Shown one piece after another: positions 58,839-64,000 of a stretch of 64,000 nt of DNA; within the stretch, counting starts at the first letter, position 1; every line of letters begins with the position of its first letter. The notes beneath the pieces are model-generated. The model did no database searches. It was given only the letters and a program-made list of their open reading frames with translations, and was not told the DNA's origin. The translations under genes and the position numbers were made by a program. The DNA lies in assembly GCF_000826145.2 (NCBI RefSeq), contig NZ_LN651335.1, forward strand, positions 62,001-126,000, read 5' to 3'. The stretch is from Sporosarcina koreensis. GTDB lineage: Bacteria > Bacillota > Bacilli > Bacillales_A > Planococcaceae.

Positions 58839-59663
58839 ATGAAAATTTTTGTATCAGTGGACATGGAAGGGATTACAGGGCTTCCGGACGAGTCATACGT
58901 GGACTCTCATCGGCACAACTACGAACGGGCCCGGAGGATCATGACACAGGAAGCGAATGCAATTGCAGCTGCCGCATTTGAAAACGGGGCCCAGGAAGTG
59001 CTCATCAATGACAGCCACTCAAAGATGAATAATCTGATGATCGAGGAGCTCCACCCGGATGCAGAACTGATTACGGGTAGTATGAAACCGCTTTCAATGG
59101 TTCAATCGCTGGACAGCTCCTATACAGGAGCAGTATTTGCAGGCTATCATGCGCGTGCAGGCCAGCCGGGTGTCATGAGCCATACGATGATTTTCGGCGT
59201 CCGTAATATCTACATCAACAAGATGGCGGTTGGGGAACTCGGATTCAACGCGTACGTCGCCGGTTATTACGGCGTACCTGTCCTGATGGTGGCAGGGGAC
59301 GACGGTGCCTGCCGGGAAGCGGAAGCATTGATTCCAAATGTCGTCACCGCCCCGGTGAAACACTCCATTTCCCGTTCCTCTGTCCGGACACTTCACCCCG
59401 AGAAAGCCCAGGCGCTGCTGCAGGAGCGGATGGAACAGGCCCTGAAGAACAGGGAATCCATCAAGCCGCTGACACCTCCCGATCATCCCGTCATGAGGAT
59501 CGAATTCACCAATTACGGGGAAGCCGAATGGGCCGCACTGATGCCCGGCTGTGTAATCGAAGAAGGGACCACCATTGTCCGGTATGAAGCCAAGGATATT
59601 ATCGACGCCTACAGAGCGATGCTCGTCATGACCGAGCTTGCGATGCAGACGACATTTTGTTAA
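58839..59663 (+). CDS. dppA: D-aminopeptidase DppA (M55 family)
   Basis: A 274-residue zinc D-aminopeptidase that matches B. subtilis DppA throughout. Metal-binding D and E are in VSVDMEGITG, followed by LINDSHSKMNNLM, GYHARAGQPGVMSH, and GELGFNAYVAGYYGVPVLMV. It forms a self-compartmentalising decamer and cleaves D-Ala-D-Ala and other D-peptides, linking the operon to peptidoglycan peptide recycling. The ATG at 58839 follows AGAAGGTAGGG. dppB begins 12 bases after its stop. Confidence 0.96.
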   Translation: MKIFVSVDMEGITGLPDESYVDSHRHNYERARRIMTQEANAIAAAAFENGAQEVLINDSHSKMNNLMIEELHPDAELITGSMKPLSMVQSLDSSYTGAVFAGYHARAGQPGVMSHTMIFGVRNIYINKMAVGELGFNAYVAGYYGVPVLMVAGDDGACREAEALIPNVVTAPVKHSISRSSVRTLHPEKAQALLQERMEQALKNRESIKPLTPPDHPVMRIEFTNYGEAEWAALMPGCVIEEGTTIVRYEAKDIIDAYRAMLVMTELAMQTTFC

Positions 59664-59675
59664 GGGGGAACGAGA

Positions 59676-60611
59676 GTGCCGCTATACATATTGAAGCGTT
59701 TCATCATGATGATTGTCACCATACTGATTATTGCCACGCTGACATTTGTACTGATGCGGGCGATTCCGGGCTCCCCGTTCGATGAAGAACGGACGTCGAA
59801 CCCGACGATCCAGGCGAACCTGGAGAAATTCTACAAGCTGGACCAGCCGATGCCGATCCAGTATCTGAACTACCTGAAGTCCATTGTCACGTTCGACTAT
59901 GGCCCGTCCATCAAGAAACCGAACGAGACCGTGAACACGCTTCTGTCGAGAGGGTTCCCGATCTCCTTTGAACTGGGGATTGCGACAATGATAGTTGCGG
60001 TGATCTCGGGGATCATCCTCGGGACATTCGCGGCGCTCAGGCATAACGGCATCATCGATTATGGAGCAATGACATTCGCCGTCATCGGGATATCCATCCC
60101 GAACTTCGTGCTGGCCACCCTGCTCATCCAGCAGGTGGCCGTCAACTGGGGCTTGCTGCCGCCCGCAACGTGGAGCAGTCCGAAGCATATGATCCTGCCG
60201 GTGATCGCACTGGCGACAGGCCCAACAGCGATCATCGCGCGTCTGACACGTGCCAGCATGCTGGAAGTGCTGACGCAGGATTACATCAAGATGGCGCGCG
60301 CGAAAGGGCTGACACCGATCCGCATCGTCGCCCGGCATGCCCTGCGCAATGCGCTCATGCCGGTTGTCACGATCATGGGGACGATGCTTGCCGGTATCCT
60401 GACCGGTACGTTCGTCATCGAAAAGATATTCGCGATTCCCGGCATGGGGAAATACTTTGTGGAGAGCATCAACAACCGTGATTACCCGGTCATCATGGGA
60501 TCGACAGTGTTTTACAGCGCATTTTTAGTCTTCATGCTGTTCGTCGTCGATATCCTGTACGGTTTCCTGGATCCGCGTATCAAGCTTCACAAAAAGGAAG
60601 GTGAAGTGTAA
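59676..60611 (+). CDS. dppB: Dipeptide ABC transporter permease DppB
   Basis: A 311-residue permease with six membrane helices. The cytoplasmic EAA-type coupling loop (YIKMARAKGLTPIRIVARHA, about residues 205-224) contacts DppD. The GTG start follows AAGGGGGAAC. It overlaps dppC by one base (TAATG), so the two subunits are translated together. Confidence 0.95.
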   Translation: MPLYILKRFIMMIVTILIIATLTFVLMRAIPGSPFDEERTSNPTIQANLEKFYKLDQPMPIQYLNYLKSIVTFDYGPSIKKPNETVNTLLSRGFPISFELGIATMIVAVISGIILGTFAALRHNGIIDYGAMTFAVIGISIPNFVLATLLIQQVAVNWGLLPPATWSSPKHMILPVIALATGPTAIIARLTRASMLEVLTQDYIKMARAKGLTPIRIVARHALRNALMPVVTIMGTMLAGILTGTFVIEKIFAIPGMGKYFVESINNRDYPVIMGSTVFYSAFLVFMLFVVDILYGFLDPRIKLHKKEGEV

Positions 60612-61548
60612 TGGTCGCAAAAAATCCGAGACTGACAGTGCCGGATGAATGGTTCCGCAAAAAAGAAGAGGATATCGATCAGGCGGAGACGGTCGTCCGG
60701 CCGTCGCTGTCCTATTGGAAAGACGCCTGGCGCCGGCTTCGGAAGAACAAGCTGGCGATGAGCGGTCTGGTGTTCCTGATCCTGCTGACGTTCATGGCGA
60801 TCTTCGGACCGATCCTGTCGCCGTATGAAGTGACGGCGACCGATCTGCGCAGCCAGAACCTCGCACCGAGTGCGGCCCACTGGTTCGGTACAGATGAAAT
60901 GGGCAGGGATGTGTTCACCCGCACATGGTACGGCGCGCGCATCTCACTGTTCGTCGGTGTCATGGCGGCACTGATCGACTTCTTCATCGGCATCATCTAC
61001 GGCGGCGTCAGCGGTTACAAGGGCGGACGCACGGATTCCGCGATGATGCGTGTCATCGAAGTGCTGTACGGCCTGCCGCACCTGCTCGTCGTCATCCTGC
61101 TCATGGTGGTCATGGGGCCGAGTCTGACAACGATCATTGTGGCCCTGACGATCACCGGCTGGGTCGGAATGGCAAGGATTGTCCGCGGACAAGTGTTACA
61201 GATCAAAAACTATGAATTCGTCACCGCGTCAAAATCATTCGGTGCAGAGACGCCGAGGATCATACGAAAAAACCTGCTCCCGAACACGATGGGGCCGATC
61301 ATCGTCCAGATGACCCTCACCGTGCCGAGCGCCATATTCGCCGAAGCGTTCCTGAGTTTCCTCGGCCTCGGCATCCAGGCACCGTACGCGAGCTGGGGTG
61401 TCATGGCGAACGACGCGCTTCCGGTCATCCTGTCGGGTGACTGGTGGCGGCTGTTCTTCCCTGCGCTCTTCATCTCCGTGACGATGTTCGCCTTTAACGT
61501 GCTCGGCGATGGAATGCAGGATGCGCTCGATCCGAAATTGAGGGGGTA

Positions 61549-61549
<1 letters not shown>
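60611..61549 (+). CDS. dppC: Dipeptide ABC transporter permease DppC
   Basis: A 312-residue permease with a cytoplasmic N-terminal region of about 45 residues (OppC N-terminal domain type) and six membrane helices. The motif HWFGTDEMGRDVFTRTWYGA and the EAA-type loop VTASKSFGAETPRIIRKNLL are typical. It pairs with DppB. It overlaps dppD by one base. Confidence 0.95.
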
Positions 61550-62655
<1,106 letters not shown>

Positions 62656-62694
62656 TGGCACTACATGATTGACCATAAAAAGGGGGAAGTCAAA

Positions 62695-64000
62695 TTGAAG
62701 AAGTGGATCAAATTCATCCTGTTCACGGCATTGATTGTTGTTCTCGCCGCTTGTACAGCGAACGAGGATGCCGGCAAGAAGACCGATACCGGTTCCGGCA
62801 CCGAAACATCCGACGGGAAAGACGGCGATAAGAAGGAAGCGTCCGGTGAAAAAGTGCTTTACTTGAACAACGGGGAAGAGCCGACATCGTTCGATCCGTC
62901 CGTCGGGTTCAACGCAGTCTCCTGGAGCGCGCTGAACAACCTGATGGAAGGGCTTACGCGCCTGAACAAAGACCACCAGGCGGAAGAAGCGACTGCAGAG
63001 AAGATCGACGTCTCCGAAGACGGTCTGACGTATACATTCACAATCCGCGACGATGCAAAATGGTCGAACGGCGACCCGGTGACGGCGAACGACTTCGTCT
63101 ACGCCTGGAAGCATATGCTCGATCCGGAAACCGCGTCTCCTGCTGCGTTCCTCGCGTACTTCATCAAAGGTGCAGAGGCGTATAACAACGGGGAAGGCAC
63201 GCCGGAAGACATCGGCATCGAAGCGAAAGACGAGAAGACATTCGTTGTCACGCTCGACGCGCCAAACGAAGCGTTCCTCAATATCATCACGAACCCGAGC
63301 TTCTTCCCGATCAATGAAAAAGTAGCGGAAGACAATCCGAAATGGTTCACGGAAGCCGATTCGTTCGTTTCAAACGGACCGTTCAAACTCGCGTCATGGG
63401 ATCATGATGTGAAATTCGTCTTCGAAAAGAACGAAAACTACTGGGATGCAGACAACGTGAAATTGGACAAAGTCAACTGGGAAATGGTCAGTGACTCGAC
63501 AACGGCTTACCAGATGTACAAATCGGATGAACTGGACAGCACAGACGTCCCATCCGAGATCGCGGAAGACCTGAAAGACAATCCGGAAGTGAAAGTGGAA
63601 GACCAGGCGGGCGTCTACTTCTTCCGTTTCAACACATCCATGGAACCGTTCACGAATACAAAGATCCGCCGCGCATTCGGGGAAGCGGTGAATCAGGAAG
63701 ATATCGTCGAGTTCGTCACGAAGAATGGTGAGAAGCCGGCACACGGATTCGTATCGTACGGATTCATCGGACCGGATGGCAATGAGTTCCGCGAAGATGC
63801 CGGCGATTTGATCTCCTTCGATCCGGAAAACGCCAAGAAATTGCTGGAAGAAGGCATGAAAGAAGAAGGGTACAGTGAACTTCCGAAAGTGACACTGACG
63901 TATTCGACAAACGAAGCACACCAGAAGATTGCAGTGGCCCTCCAGTCGATGTTCAAAGAGAATCTCGGTGTCGATGTGGAGCTGCAGAACGTCGAAGCCA
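62695..64000 (+). CDS. dppE: Dipeptide-binding lipoprotein DppE (5' part)
   Basis: The gene runs off the right edge after 435 codons. A TTG at 62695 follows AAGGGGGAAG by 8 bases. The product has a lipoprotein signal peptide with lipobox VLAAC (cysteine about residue 19), a low-complexity linker rich in D, G, K, S and T (to about residue 55), and then the family 5 solute-binding domain: EPTSFDPSVGFNAVSW, KWSNGDPVTANDFVYAWK and SNGPFKLASW. It captures di- or oligopeptides outside the membrane and delivers them to DppBC. Confidence 0.95.
   Translation, partial: MKKWIKFILFTALIVVLAACTANEDAGKKTDTGSGTETSDGKDGDKKEASGEKVLYLNNGEEPTSFDPSVGFNAVSWSALNNLMEGLTRLNKDHQAEEATAEKIDVSEDGLTYTFTIRDDAKWSNGDPVTANDFVYAWKHMLDPETASPAAFLAYFIKGAEAYNNGEGTPEDIGIEAKDEKTFVVTLDAPNEAFLNIITNPSFFPINEKVAEDNPKWFTEADSFVSNGPFKLASWDHDVKFVFEKNENYWDADNVKLDKVNWEMVSDSTTAYQMYKSDELDSTDVPSEIAEDLKDNPEVKVEDQAGVYFFRFNTSMEPFTNTKIRRAFGEAVNQEDIVEFVTKNGEKPAHGFVSYGFIGPDGNEFREDAGDLISFDPENAKKLLEEGMKEEGYSELPKVTLTYSTNEAHQKIAVALQSMFKENLGVDVELQNVEA

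Overview
The window looks like chromosomal DNA of a moderately GC-rich Gram-positive bacterium of the Bacillota. Planococcaceae (Bhargavaea/Sporosarcina-like) is my best guess. Evidence: Bacillus-type ribosome binding sites (AAAGGAGG), extended -10 promoters of the TGGTATACT type, many GC-rich hairpin terminators, a B. subtilis-type rib operon (ribD-ribE-ribBA-ribH) under an FMN riboswitch, a YtvA-like LOV-STAS photoreceptor, a dppABCDE operon with the B. subtilis gene order, and frequent TTG/GTG starts. No rRNA, tRNA, insertion sequence, prophage or CRISPR array was seen.

Layout. 1-7.3 kb: end of an ABC transporter, a two-domain SDR/DUF2867 protein, a divergent nitroreductase/HxlR pair with twin palindromic operators, a small DUF2829 (Tad2-like) protein, an SDR dehydrogenase, and queT behind a leader that folds like a preQ1-II riboswitch. 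7.3-12.4 kb (minus strand): acetyltransferase, riboflavin operon with FMN riboswitch and terminator, LOV-STAS protein. 13-21.3 kb: rhodanese, an ABC-F ATPase with a long attenuator leader, an ECF sigma/anti-sigma pair, a ZIP-like membrane protein, SelO and a Bcr/CflA-type drug exporter. 21.5-31 kb: SLH-anchored 5'-nucleotidase, ABC exporter, luciferase-like monooxygenase, D,D-carboxypeptidase, coiled-coil protein, glycerate kinase. 31-37.7 kb: PgeF, an unusual LysM-tailed molybdopterin oxidoreductase with a small partner, and two carriers.

37.8-51.3 kb is a purine (allantoate) catabolism region. AllC makes ureidoglycine or ureidoglycolate from allantoate, AllD oxidises ureidoglycolate to oxalurate, FdrA-YlbE-YlbF (AllFGH) cleave oxalurate to oxamate and carbamoyl phosphate, and carbamate kinase makes ATP from the latter. 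A histidine kinase/response regulator pair and an MFS carrier follow. The fdrA operon and the carrier share an identical 21-bp promoter box at the same distance from their -10 hexamers, so I infer one regulon, probably under the local two-component system. 51.4-64 kb is a peptide-scavenging region: 5-oxoprolinase (pxpBCA), a FhuF-like protein, a P1-family aminopeptidase, an MFS carrier, a GH114-like protein and the dpp operon (D-aminopeptidase plus dipeptide importer), which runs off the right edge.

The least explained feature is a set of intergenic arrays in the first 24 kb. Each has 5-7 copies of a locus-specific 6-12 bp core (TATCGGACA; CGCTCAAG at two loci; TTTATGATCACT), spaced 20 or 21 bp apart, i.e. 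two helical turns, with mostly non-conserved filler. A weaker array with a TTTCCCGGGAAA core lies at 13.6 kb. I know of no named element that matches.
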